The notes under the pieces were generated by a model. The model ran no database searches. It saw nothing but the letters and a program-made list of their open reading frames with translations, and was not told the origin of the DNA. Positions 1 to 12,027 of a DNA stretch of 64,000 bases are shown here, piece after piece. Source of the stretch: Nectonema munidae (Eukaryota > Nematomorpha > Nectonematoida > Nectonematidae). A program made the translations under genes and the position numbers. The stretch spans positions 982,501 through 1,046,500 of the forward strand of contig JAUIRK010000971.1 of NCBI GenBank assembly GCA_030549495.1. Direction: 5' to 3'. The first letter of the stretch is position 1, and the number at the start of each line of letters is the position of its first letter.

Positions 1-105
1 TCATAATATTCACAAATATCAAAAACACACATAAAATATAGATTTTCATGGGAGGGTGGGTGAGAGTTGACTGATTGTGTGAGAGTAAAAGAATGAATTT
101 TTCTG

Positions 106-547
106 TCATGAGAGGTGCTTATATAGTGCTTGCCATGGTATGTTTTCTTCTCGTGACGGGGCATCTGCGAGATTTCTTTTCGTGTTGACATAGGCGATTT
201 GTCTAGCTGTATTTTTCGGTGCTGAGTTGACAATGATGTTGAACCATATGTTAGAACTTCCTGACTCTTCCCATACTTGGATAGCGGTAGTGCTGTCGGA
301 AAAGATCTTGGAGTTGTTGTCGGTGAATCTGAGCCCAATGCCGATAGCCATTGTCTCCATAATTTCGATTCGGCGCTTATTTCTAAATTTTAAGCTGATG
401 TTAATGTGTTTACTCGAAATTCCTATGGTATCTTCGGTGGCGTCCACAAACACTTTTTTGGTAGGTGTAACTTTCTGTGAGAAGGGAATTGAGTTTTTTA
501 GGTACCGTCTGAGCGTGCTCCAAGATTTTCTCCAGAAGAAGATGTGA
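106..547 (-). mobile_element. Retroelement fossil, RNase H-like fragment
   Basis: The minus strand reads as an RNase H-like segment. It has an acidic FVDAT motif near its start, an FSDSTTAI motif in the middle and an N-L-A-D-x-P-S-R ending, which is the usual layout of the RNase H part of reverse-transcribing elements. A W-x-x-L-type lead-in (positions 470-540) precedes it. No reverse transcriptase, integrase or terminal repeat is visible beside it, so this is an isolated, broken piece of an old element. The family cannot be fixed from this part alone; an LTR or DIRS-like origin is possible. Confidence 0.6.
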
Positions 548-2114
548 ACTGGAAGGCATGTGTATGCTCATGAGAGTAATTTGAATCTATTAGGAATAGT
601 ACCCAGTTAATAGTTTTGGAATGCCGTGGCAGAGAGAGTTTGTTTTGAGATGTTCTTGTTATGCATTAGTGTTAGGTTTGCCTCTTGAATAACAAAATAA
701 AAACATTATCATACTAGCTAATAAGTTCGAAAAGTTGTTTACTAATTAATTTTTTACACTATACTAGTGTTTATTTGCATTTACTAAATAAGTATTTATG
801 GTTAAATATACCTATTTTAGCCAATGAATTCATTTCTGGTTAAATGACAAACTTAAAGCACATAAAAAGAACATATTATTGTGATTTGGCAGATGTAATT
901 TCGAAGAGTTTACCAATCAAGAGAATATGAACTAAATAGGGCGTAGTAAAATATCTAATGCCATATTTTAGAGTTCTTGATTGATTAATTTAATTTAAAA
1001 AGTATACTACATATGTCCACGCTTAAAATATGGGAAATGCAGCAATTTTTTTCAAAATTTTTATATAATCCTATAGGTGTAACAGCTTGTAAAACAAAAC
1101 AAAAAAGAAGAGTCAAATCAACATTTTTGACCTAAAAATTGAACAATATGAAAAAAATACAAAAAATCGGCGGTTCAAAATATGAGTGTAATAATGCAAG
1201 CTAACAATCGAAGATTTTTAATACAAAAAAAACAAACTTTCGATAAAATTCTTTAGATCATTGATCAAGTATAAGATCCCAAATATAAACATTCGAAGTA
1301 AAAATAACTTTACAAGTCAAGCAAAAATGGAGCCTAGAATAAAATTTGAAGAACAAACGATACATCTCTCCGAATTTTTTATGTATACTATTATTATAAA
1401 ATTAATAAATAAAACATTATAAGAAAATAGTATAACTATTATAATACATTTAATTAAATCAAACAAAACATATCTCATTGCCAACAAGAAAAAACCAAGC
1501 CTAACTAGTACATTACCTCATTTTTAGTTGATCTTTTTATAAAATAAATAGACAAAATATAAGACCATATATCAACGTAAAATGAAGAACAAACGACTTT
1601 TTTTTAATTTTGAATTGTTTTTTGCAAAAAATTATTAAAGTTTATTTGAGTTTGGGTGAAAAGTCAAACCCCTTAATTGGTCTTCAAAAAACACTAACAA
1701 CTGCTTTAATTGCTAAAACTAAACACCAAGAATTTTAAACACAAAGTTTGATAATTCCTTCTTCTATAGTTGTGGAAAATTTTTCCTACTAAGGATTATT
1801 TAATTTCCAAATAAGATGAGTAAGGCAGCGTTAAACGAACAGTTTCTATCTAGAGGCGTTTGGCTTTAAGACAGCTTTATAGAATTTAAAAGATATTTCA
1901 TTTCTTGGTTGGTGTCTACATTTTTTAATCATCTCATACAGAGCAAATAGTATCTATCATTTATCAAAAAAATTACTTTTATTAAATTTAGTTACACCAT
2001 GGAGTAACATTTTTATCGAAGGAATAAAAGGAGTTGAAAGTGTTTTTTAAATGAATAATGGTTTGTTGGTTGGAGATATCAAAGCACTTTAAGCCGTAAG
2101 GCTATATGCCTGCA
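548..2114. other. AT-rich intergenic DNA, nothing recognised
   Basis: Homopolymer-rich A/T sequence. I see no open frame of coding character, no terminal repeats and no RNA gene. Confidence 0.5.
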
Positions 2115-2457
2115 CAGTGCCCGCGCTAAAGCAAAATTTCAAGGGGGGGGGGGGGGGGCTGAAATGGGGCAAAGAAACACATTTGCAAAAAATTTATTTC
2201 CTATATTACTTTATATCCTATATTACTTTCCTGAAAAGCATGAAGTACTTCTGTATAAAAACATATAGAAATCTCATATTATACATACACATACACCAGC
2301 ATTTATATAAGATTATTGTGTACAATTTTTGCTTATTGATTTTTCCTTTAAAAAGTACATGGGGCAAAACCAAAAATTTTAGGGGGGGGGGGGGCAAAGA
2401 TTAATACAGGGGGGGGGGGGCACGTGCCCCAAAATTATATAGGTAGCGCGGGCACTG
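2115..2457. mobile_element. Non-autonomous hAT element with G-tracts
   Basis: The ends are perfect inverted repeats, CAGTGCCCGCGCTA on the left and its complement on the right; the match extends three more bases outward on each side. Flanking 8-mers tgcctgca and tgctcgca match at six of eight positions, fitting an aged hAT 8-bp target duplication. The inside has no credible gene. It contains three pure G runs of 16, 13 and 12 bases (2143-2158, 2382-2394, 2409-2420) beside GGGGCAAA motifs. An apparent open frame at 2117-2404 crosses the G runs and is not a gene. Confidence 0.8.
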
Positions 2458-2516
2458 TGCTCGCATTATGCTTAAGATGGTTAATCACAGTTTTTCTGAA
2501 TTTGTTTTTAAGAGTT

Positions 2517-2592
2517 GGGAACCTTGGGGATTGAACCCCTTATCTTCAACTGTAAAGCTGAGAGGTACACCCTATCAAACATTGAGACTCCC
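2517..2592 (-). pseudogene. tRNA-like sequence (degenerate tRNA or SINE head)
   Basis: The minus strand is 76 bases with a pairable 7-bp acceptor stem (GGGAGTC with GGTTCCC, two G-T pairs), a good B-box (GGTTCAATCC) and a possible anticodon stem TCAGC/GTTGA. The anticodon loop is one base short, the T-stem has two mismatches and the A-box is poor. It is more likely a decayed tRNA copy or SINE head than a working tRNA gene. Confidence 0.3.
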
Positions 2593-4448
2593 ATTTTTAA
2601 ATGAATTATAGTGTGAATAAATGTTGTTCTATGCCTCCTTATTTTTAATATCAACTCTTCAAAATGCACAAATGCTACCTAACTTTAGTGTATGCCTCCT
2701 TAAAATGAATATCATCTCCTTTAAACACACAAATGCTAAATATTTAAAAATTTTTGACTATAACTTTGTGTAAATTATAAGGTTGTCACAATGGAGTATA
2801 CATAAAAATGCCTCGATAGTTCTACAGACTATGTGGCTATGTAAAATATATAATATAATATAACACATATATCTTATAAAACCTCAATGGTTTAACACGG
2901 AAAACAATCCCTTTTAATTTTCATTGATTATTACAATCAATTGTATGTTACTACGTTATATTTAGTGACAAGACTTCTGGATTTGGGCCGACATGTATGG
3001 ATTTTTTTTAAAATTTCCTATGTTCCTCTTTTTTGCTTCCGAAACGTATAATGTGCGCTTTTTGCTTTTAAATAGATACATTCTGATTTAGGAAATTCGG
3101 TTCAAATATTCTTTTGTTATTTATCTTAAATAAAAAATGAATTATGAATGTGACAAAGTTTATTCTAAAAATATCAAAGAGCAAAATTTATTGCGTAAAT
3201 TTACTTAATCACAAAAATAAGATTGAGTGCATATTTACCAAACAAAAACCATAAAAAAATTTTTAATTTATTTACAACTAAACGTTTCGATAAAAACGTA
3301 CCAACATCGAAACCTACTGAACTATGATGTTCATAGTAAATTAGTTTTTTTGTACGTAATTTTAAACTCTTGTTTTTAGAAAATAACTACAGTACAAAAG
3401 AGTAATTTAGAAACGTAACCTACCTAAGGCAAACACTCAGTATACATTTTAGAATGAAATGAAAATACTAGCAATTACATTTTCTTCTTAATGTACATAA
3501 AATAATAATCTTGATTTTATAATAAACAATTACTAGTAGTAAATCGATATTCCTATTTATGATTTATTTTAAAAAAATAACTGTTGTAATCCAAAATTTA
3601 ATATTATACTACTTTAAAAATAAATTTAAAAAAAAATAACTTAAACGCTAAAAGAATTTATCTATAAAGAAAATATAAATTAATTTTTCTTATTTTGTTT
3701 TTATATTTTTTCCAAGATTAAAAATGGAACTTTATTACTGTAACTTAAGTTTTTGCATTTTGACTTTATTTATAAAAATTTTGACATAGCAAAGTAATTA
3801 CCAATCATATTTCAAATATCAATAATTGTAAAATATACTTTTTGAATATTTATAAGGCTTATTATTTTATTTAATTTTTTTGCAAATTTCAATTTACATT
3901 CTATATTTTTTTTTCTGAATTTCAACCAAGATTTATTTATTTTGAAGAACAGATAAAATATATAATCGAACATAAATTTCATATATAGTAATAATTAGGA
4001 AAAACATTTTTATTTCCATATATATTCCAAAGAAATTCATTTGAATAATGAGTTGCAAAGAACTTATGATGTTGACCTTTTACTCTTTGCCATTTATTCT
4101 TAACCCTATTAGTAATGAGCAAAAAATTTTCTCCTGTTATGGGGAAGGTAGCTTTTTACATAAAATACTTTTCGTTTTTTAGTGTGATATAAAATGAAGT
4201 TTGCTTCAAACGCAATAGTAAATCTTTTTTTTTTATCTTCGTATTTTTATATACACATACCTATTTATTGAAAATTTTGTTGTGTAAATAAATAAATATG
4301 CTATTATAATTTATATAATTAACATGTTCATGACACATCAACTATCACGCGTGCACGTTAGAAAAATTTCTCGGCCTATATAGTATTATTCCACAGTGAG
4401 AACATTTCTCTAATAAGAACACTTTCTCCAAATACTTGAATGTCCTTA
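2593..4448. other. AT-rich intergenic DNA, nothing recognised
   Basis: Long A/T-rich stretch with many short homopolymers. No gene, repeat ends or RNA gene seen. Confidence 0.5.
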
Positions 4449-5413
4449 GGGGTCATTCACAATTGACGTCAACACAGACTGGGAGGGAGGGGGAGGCTGA
4501 CATCAACATTATCTATAGATTTATCTTTTTTTCAGATCTGTAGATTTTACAGTATCTTCTGCAAATCATAAAATGTAACATTAGCCAGTGTTGTAAACCA
4601 TTTCTTACAAATTATGATACGTTTTTCTCTGACAGGTAATAAAATTTTGCTTCTTTTATTGAAGATATATATTTACAAACATAAAAATATTTATATATTT
4701 TATCTATACCTTGGCAAAGCTTCGGAGGCATTGCATATGCAAAGAAGCGAGAGCGAACTATATAGTATTTGTTAAAAAATTTAAACGCTTATAGCTTTCT
4801 TTGGAGTATTTGAAAACTCAGAAAACTTTACATAGCTGTCAAGATATAAAAACTTTAACATATTAAAAGTTTGTTGTATTAAAAAACATTAAAAAAAATA
4901 AAACCATCGTATCTCAAATGCAACGAACGAGGCAACGGGTGCAAAATAACAGCGTATGTATTACAGTTTTTGCGATGATATTTTTTTATAGAACTAGTAT
5001 CTCTTTTTAAAAAATCATATCATTTCTCAAAAAACAACAGCCATGATGTTTCGTTAAATTTATATCATTTCATCTTTTTACATAAAACCGAATCTCATTT
5101 TATCTTTTTACATAAAACAAAACCATAAGAAGAAATTGGATAAAAATGAGACAATGAAATGAAAAATTTAATTAATTTTGAAAAATACACTAACTTATAT
5201 GCCTCCGAATATTTTTTATATCATTTTTATATTATATACAAAGTAAAATTTTGAGGAGAAATGAATGAAATGGCTCCAAAGGACTACCCACTATGGAGTA
5301 AAAAAAAATATATAAATATTTTTTTTAAAAAACAAATTAAACTTTCATAACTTGTAATTATACTAATATGACATTCACCGCATATAGGAAATCACCAAGG
5401 GGGCTAATAACGT

Positions 5414-7085
5414 TCAACAGGTTTTCTTTCGCGGGATGATCTTCTTAGAACAGGTTCGAGCTTTTTTTGGATCATCTCTTTTTTGTCTGCATTGATGACT
5501 TTGTTCCACCTCCTTTCTGTGATTATCATAATTTGGTTCTTCAGGGATTGATACAACATCTTCAGAAGTTGGTTTTTTTTGTTCAGAACAATCAGAGTTG
5601 AGATTTTGTGTCAACTGCTTTTCACTATTTACTTGCCAATAAACGTCACCACTACTAGGAGCCGGAGCAAAGTGTTTTAGCCTATCTTCCCTGACTTTAT
5701 GTGTGCATACAAATGATTTGCATTCAGTACATCTACCTTGCATAAGTTGTTCGCGTTTTACCAATTTTCCGTAAACCTCTGCATGGAGATAAGAGCCATT
5801 GTGGTACAGCTGCTCCCATGGATGTTTTTCTAGAAAATTTAAAGATTAAATAATGCGGTGAAACTTTTGTTGAAGTATTAATTAAAGTCCTGATCGAATG
5901 TAACGCTTTAGGGATAGCATCTTCCCAGTGGGCTACATTTTAATTCCTAGATTTCAGAGTTAGTTGGATAGATTTCCAACAAATTTTTCAGACTGATCAT
6001 TTCCAGCCTGGTTGTAAGGAGTCTTCTACTAGGTACAACATTATGAGATTTCAAGAAGTTGCAAAACTGCGCACTCATGAATCCACTTTGACGATCAGAA
6101 TGAACGTAATTTGTCAGTCCAAATACGGAAAACAAACATGTTAACTGCTTTATCAAAGTCGTAGACGATATGTCAAGGCAAGGCAAAAGGGAATGGCGAA
6201 AACTCATCGACAACCACCAGAACACATTTATTATGTTTAGCACGTCGCTCCCATGGTCTTGTAGCCTTTATCATTGTTTCTTCAACTTTTGCGAACCTTG
6301 GCTTGATCCAACAGCACACAGTACATTTGGAACATACGGACTTCTGCAACAAAAAAATGATAAATTCTTAGTTCTGCAACCGTGTGACTTCAGGATGAGC
6401 TAATTTTGAATGAAGGAAACTGAGGTTTTCAATTGGATGGCAGGATGATTGGCTTGGACAAAGTCTAGAGAAGGCGTCTCCATCTTAAAATCTCTTCGTT
6501 TTTTATTTTGTTAGTTTGTTTTAGGTTGAGCATAAAAGAGACAGAATGAAAAATTTATCTACTAGGTAATGCCACCAGTGCTTCAGGGTCTCAATGATTG
6601 CGAGAGCTTCTTTCTCTATGATGGGTTATTTCTTCTCACTGCCTAAAAGAATCTTTCAAAAGAAGGCGTCAGGTCGTCCTTCTTGATGGAGAACCGCTGA
6701 TAAGGTTTAATCGCTTGCATCTGTTTTAACTTCAAAAGTAGTCATACCATCTATAGCCCAAATTACAGAATTCAAAATCTTGTTTTTTATTTCATTGAAA
6801 GCATCAATTTGTTCTTTACCAAGAGGAAAACTAGCGCAAATTAGTGGGTTAATTCAGAAAATTTATGAATCCATTTGGAATAACAACTGAACAAACCTTT
6901 AACTCTTTCTAATTCAATCGGTTTTTCGGGAACCTTAGCACTCGAAGGGACCTGGTTCTTTCAGGATCAGGTCTTATTTGTCCATTTTCTATTAAACAAC
7001 CAAAAAGGCAAAGAGAGCGAATATTGAAAACACATTCTTGCTTATTTGGTAAGATTAAGCTTAGATTTTCAAGCGAAAGTTGTTA
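5414..7085 (-). mobile_element. Gypsy-like LTR retrotransposon pol fossil
   Basis: Reading the minus strand from high to low coordinates gives, in the usual pol order, the end of a reverse transcriptase (IENGQIRPDPERT), an RNase H region (a TFEVKTDAS-like motif, then AVLHQEGRPDAFF), an integrase zinc-binding lead (FHSKLAHPEVTRL), an integrase core (LVVVDEFSPFPFALPCLDIS, then YVHSDRQSGF) and a basic C-terminal tail (5414-5764). This is Gypsy/Ty3-type organisation. No LTRs were recognised at its edges. It is broken at several places and is an old copy, sitting inside the TIR element at 4449-7630. Confidence 0.8.
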
Positions 7086-7492
7086 CCTGCATTTTTGTTA
7101 ATTCTGTTTTTACGTTTTTACCACCCCCTGTTCCAATTAGCTCAATAACAGAAGGCTTAACTATAGACATGATAAACGGTCATTCTGGTTCACTATTTCA
7201 AGCTCAGTTTATGAAAACTCTTGGATTAAGTAGATATTTCGATGAGTTCTGCCCTTTGCAAAAATTGGATGCCGAAGGAAGAACTTTAATAGAACGCCGC
7301 AGTTGCTTGAAGTGTTCAAAGAACTTCAATCAAAGAAAAAACAAGCACCCATCATTTTGCATCTTTAAACCCACTCAAGCTCAAATAATTTTAGAAAATG
7401 AAAGGTTCGAAGAAGAAGTTAAATATGAAGATGAAAATAGTTTTGGGCTGAATATTTTTGATAGAATTGATCAAATATTTTCTACAAAATAA
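7046..7492 (+). CDS. Hypothetical protein, probably a remnant of the surrounding TIR element
   Basis: I do not recognise this protein. The open frame ends 138 bases before the right end of the TIR element, where the 3' end of an element-encoded gene would lie. Its first part (to about 7090) overlaps the Gypsy-like fossil on the other strand, so the true start is unknown. The later part has a C-x-x-C-like patch (R-S-C-L-K-C-S-K), a basic stretch and an acidic C-terminus. It could be the tail of the element's transposase; I infer this from position only. Confidence 0.35.
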   Translation: MVRLSLDFQAKVVTCIFVNSVFTFLPPPVPISSITEGLTIDMINGHSGSLFQAQFMKTLGLSRYFDEFCPLQKLDAEGRTLIERRSCLKCSKNFNQRKNKHPSFCIFKPTQAQIILENERFEEEVKYEDENSFGLNIFDRIDQIFSTK

Positions 7493-7639
7493 AACATTTT
7501 CATCTTCTATTTTTTCTTAAAAGTTGATGTCAACTAAAAGTGGGAGGGGGGGGGGGGGTAAAGTGAAGTTGACATTGGTTGACAATGGGGGGGGGGCAAA
7601 ATTGGTTGACGTCAATTGTGAACGATCCCTTAGTAGGGA

Positions 7640-8290
7640 GATTCTACTGTATTTCGAATATACTGAATCCCATGGTAATGTTTTATGAAAATCAATCAAA
7701 CCGTTCAAAAAATGATTTAAATATGCAAAATTAAATATTGTTTTTTTGCACATATATACCCACGTCCCATTTTCAAGCATGCTGAGTTTAGCGATGATGT
7801 TTATTTTTATGCAAATTAATCAAACCTTTAAAAAAATGATCATCATAAAATTAACAATTTTTATTGAAATACATCTAAGAAGTTGCTTACACATATATAC
7901 CGATGTTCAAGTATGCTGAATTTGGTGATGGTTATTTTTTATGAAAATGAATTAAACCTGTTAAAAAAATTACATGATTATGACAGGTCATTCCAAAATT
8001 AAAATTTATATTGAAATATGCTTATAAAAAGTTTTTACACATATATTTACATTTTTAAGTATTCCGAATTTAAAGGTTATTTTCATTTTTCATGCAAATC
8101 AATCAAACATGTCAAAATATGATTTTAATATGACAACTTTCAAAATTAAATTTTTATTGAAATATATCTAAAATGTTTTATACTCATTTTCAAGTATGCT
8201 GAATTTAGTCATGATCGTGGTTATTTTTCTTAACAAAATCAACCAAACGTGTCAAAAAAATCAATCAAACCTCTCAATCAATGTCAAATA
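7640..8290. repeat. Diverged tandem repeat, unit about 135-148 bases
   Basis: The landmark CAAGTATGCTGAATTTA recurs in diverged form at about 7774, 7908, 8055 and 8191, with an older copy near 7655. Between landmarks, ATGCAAATCAATCAAAC, CAAAATTAAATTTTTATTGA and ACACATATATAC come in the same order each time. That gives four to five copies of a unit of roughly 135-148 bases, directly next to the right end of the TIR element. Confidence 0.65.
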
Positions 8291-11124
8291 TATAAGCCTT
8301 AAAATAAATTCTACCTGCAGTATTTCTTTTCTAATTTTTTTCTTAATTTATTTAATAAACCAACTTTTGGTGTTCAATTCACGTAAAATATTTCACCTGT
8401 CAGTAAATTAGATATTTCAATAGGACCTCCATCTTTTTGGCTACAAATTCCTTATAGAATTCTTTCTACTCCATTTCTTATATACTTTATGCAACCAATT
8501 CCAATTCAAAAGTTTTTTTTTCTCATGAAATCTCAAATTCAATTCTAATTATAAAATTATCTTAATAGTAACTAAATCTTCACATATTAACATCTGTGAC
8601 AGTTTTGATAACTGAACGATTTAAAATTTTCAGATTTCCTATTCATCATAGTGGAATGATAATTGTAATCTTAGCTGATAAGCTAAAGGTTTAAAGGTTT
8701 TTTATTCACAAAGGAAATACTTCTTGTTCACTGTCAAAATCTTTTTTGAAACACCCAATATTTGATCATCAGAACAGGTAGATCTTCAATTTAGTCAAGA
8801 TACATACTTTGTTAAAATTATGTAGCTCATCATAAGACTACTACGCTGACCATTTAAAAGGAGGTTCCGGGAGTTATTAAAATTTACTCTTCATACTTTC
8901 TCTTTTCAAGTCGCTTTCTTCTCTCATACTCTTCAAAACAAGTTTAAAATGAGTTTTCTTTTTTCTAAATGAATATTTCATACTCAATATGAGAGAAGAA
9001 AGTATAAAGGCCAAATATATATAAAAAAATTATTTGTACTATATAACCTTGAAAAAAACTAATTTTCAGGCATAAACTACTAATTCAATTGACACTTCCA
9101 TATATTTTCAACCGTTTTGGGCAAAATGGAGTACAGAAATGAAATAATCATAGTCGATTTTGTATTAAAACATATGAATTATTTTGAGCATAATTTTAGG
9201 GATATATAACTATTAGTCAAAACCTGATTCCAGAAATGAAACCATCAAAGTCGAATTAGTATAAAGCATACATTTTATGTAAAAATTTTAGTGAATATTT
9301 TTGGAGACAAAGGCAAATTTAATTGACACTTCATAAGTATATGTAGCTGACAACTACTTTTCAACTTTAAAATGAGTAGAAACTTATCAGAAAACAACAT
9401 GAAATATACGGGAACAAAAAGAAAAATAGAACAAAAACTTTTTCCCGAAAAAGAAAAACTCAAGCAGAGGTAAAAGTACTTAGAAGCTATTCACCCCTAA
9501 CAAAAACCAAATCAATATAACAGCAAGTAAGGAGAAAATACAAGTGAATAAGCCAAAAATATTTCAAAATTACAATAGATATATGGTCTGCGTTGACTTT
9601 TTGTATCTAAATATACGTCATTATCGAATTTTGATCAGAGGAATAAATGGTATTTTCCCATTACGATTCATATAATTATCAGAAATTGTTGAGTTGAACA
9701 CAGACACCAAACACCCCCCTCTTTTAGGGAAAACTTTTTTCAAAAAGGAGTCAAAAACACTTTAGTGTTTATACAATTTATATTTCGTATTAGTCAGATA
9801 TTAAATAACTCAAAAATGCTTCCTTACTCTTATTTAACTTTGCTAACTAAACTAAAATCAAATGTGTAAATAAGATCTGTGATTAGGCTCGAAGAAAGAC
9901 CCAAAACTGAATCTGGCCGATGCTTTTTACGATAGTTTTCGTACACCCCAAAGTTCAAGGGATTCGCCAGAGCACACGGATCACATGGCGTATGCAAAAA
10001 GCTGAGTGATTTCAGTGTCTGTCACAAGATCTAATTTATGGCAATGTAACCATAACTAATCACTTGATTAATTAGATGAGGTAAATAGTTAGTTAAACTT
10101 TAAAATGTATATAGTTACTTCGTTTGTCAAAATTTATTTAAAGAACACCAGGAAAGAGCAAATATGCTTTTTAAATTTGTTAAGGCAAATGTGCTACACT
10201 CGTCTTCGGTGCAGTTGGAGATTTTAAAGGGATAGGTGCTGGAGTCGGAGTCAATATCTAACAAAATTTAGCAGTCTGAGGAGTTTGTTTTTTTTTAGTA
10301 TTTTAAATATAAAAAAAATACTTAAATTTTTGAAAGCTCATGGAGTGAGCTTTCTTTTGTCAAATTACGTAGTCAAGTTTTTAAGTATTTGAAGTCGGAG
10401 TGAGATATTTTCCCCCCGAGTCTTCAATCCTGCTACAAGTCTTGCTTTATATGTGTGTAATAACAGCAATTTGAGTGTTTTGATAAAAATATGATAATTA
10501 AAATTTTTTTTATATCTCATATTGAGGAGAGTAAGCTATATTCTTTATGATATCTACAGTTTTAAGCTTCCTCCTACTACAGAAAACAGATACACTTGCT
10601 TGCTACAATTCAAGGACGCATTACTTCGCTAGCTTAATACATTTATGTAATGGTTAAAATATTTTAGAGATGACTGATTGATTACTTATTCATTACACCC
10701 TGAGTCTATCGTATATATATTCGCTTTCGCTTCGAACAAAAAATTTATTTTTTCAAAGTGACGGTCTAGCTTGTTTCTCTAGCCCTCTAATTTTCAGTTC
10801 TATCTTTGGGGAAAGCACTTCCCTTATTTTCTTGAATTTACTTTCTCTTCTTCCCTCGATTCCTCGTATACAATTCTTTTTATGAAGGCTTTGTGAATAA
10901 ATCCTTGAACCAGCTTTCATTTTCTTTCTTTTCTTGCCACATTCATTTTACAAAGTTGTAAAGACGCATTTGGATGTGAACAAAGTACATGTTTCTTTTT
11001 TGACTTCAATCTTAATGATGAAATTTCATCGCTTTGAGATCAATTGCTGTGAAAAATGCACTTTTTTACAGAACTTCTCTTCACCAAACAGTGATTTATG
11101 GCTTATGCACCAGTACCTCTAAAG
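8291..11124. other. Intergenic DNA, nothing recognised
   Basis: AT-rich sequence without a convincing gene. A short hairpin (AAAGCTC/GAGCTTT) lies near 10335-10353, and pieces at 10190-10260 and 10385-10440 look like decayed repeat ends, but they do not pair into a definable element. Confidence 0.4.
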
Positions 11125-11450
11125 CAGTGCTCCTCAACATAGCTCCTTATTCTCAGTAATAATAATATACCAAAACCTATTTGCAACGCGGTTTACCTTT
11201 TTCCTTTTTGATAAATTATCTGCTTTTGCCACTGAGCAATGTGTGAGTATTTGCGTTTATAAAAAAATAAAGTTCAGGAATAATCATTCATGTATATTCT
11301 TTTTATTTCAAAATCGTCTAAATTACAGTAAGTCTTATTTTCAGTAGTAACAACCTTTCTAAACTCCAATTTTTTATTTTTTTGTCTGCGGACCCTTATG
11401 AATTTTTCATGGAACCCCATTTAAAATTAAATGGAATTTGAGAACCACTT
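11125..11450. mobile_element. Non-autonomous hAT element
   Basis: The left end CAGTGCTCCTCAAC pairs with the right end TTTGAGAACCACTT, the usual decayed CAGTGnTTCTCAA hAT terminus. The flanking 8-mers ctctaaag and ttctaaag match at seven of eight positions, a good hAT target duplication. The inside has no gene. Confidence 0.8.
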
Positions 11451-12027
11451 TTCTAAAGTCTAAAGTATTCTATCTTATATTTTATAGGTATGTCTATTTT
11501 TTAGATTCAATTTTGAATCAAAAAATATAGCGTAATTCTTTAAAAAATGCATATGCATATAATTTTACGCTTTAATGCCTAAAAGTTGGTCTTGTCGATA
11601 ATAATTTAGAAAAACAATGACACTGCTGTTAAAATGTACACTTTGGTTGTAAACCCCAAACATCTTAGTTTCTCTTCACAGTTACCTAATTAAAAACGAC
11701 ATCCTTCTCTTACATTTCATATATTCGACATATGCAGCAAGCATTATGAAACAGATACCGTCTTTAAATCCATTACTTATGCTTGTGCTTTTCACTTCCT
11801 TCGACGTTCAATTTCAACATGACTGCCTCAACGTATTAATACAAAAATTGGAACATGTAAGTTGCGATGTTAAGAAGCCTCCTTGATAACATAAAATCAA
11901 AATAATTTGAAAATTAACCTTTGTAAAATTGTGTTGAGAAGGATAAAAACATACCCGCACCATATCCAAAATAGGTTCTACTAAGGGTGGGTGAAATAAG
12001 AATTTAAAGAAGTAGTGTTTATTTTTG

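Larger units (their letters stand above)
4449..7630. mobile_element. TIR DNA transposon (family unassigned) hosting a Gypsy-like fossil
   Basis: The ends are inverted copies: left GGGGTCATTCACAATTGACG and right the complement of GGGATCGTTCACAATTGACG, both continuing into TCAAC. A TA dinucleotide lies on each side, so a TA target duplication is likely. The motif GTTGACRTCAAC and variants recur next to both ends (4464-4510 and 7523-7613), as expected of subterminal transposase sites. G runs lie inside the right end (7546-7558, 7587-7596). The middle carries a reverse-strand Gypsy-like pol fossil and, next to the right end, a + strand open frame that may be the element's own coding remnant. Confidence 0.65.

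Noticed and set aside
2117-2404. Open frame of 95 codons
   Set aside because: It crosses three G homopolymers inside a hAT miniature element; its length comes from glycine runs.
10190-10440. Possible repeat element with GGAGTCGGAGTC-like ends
   Set aside because: The two ends do not form inverted repeats and no target duplication was found.
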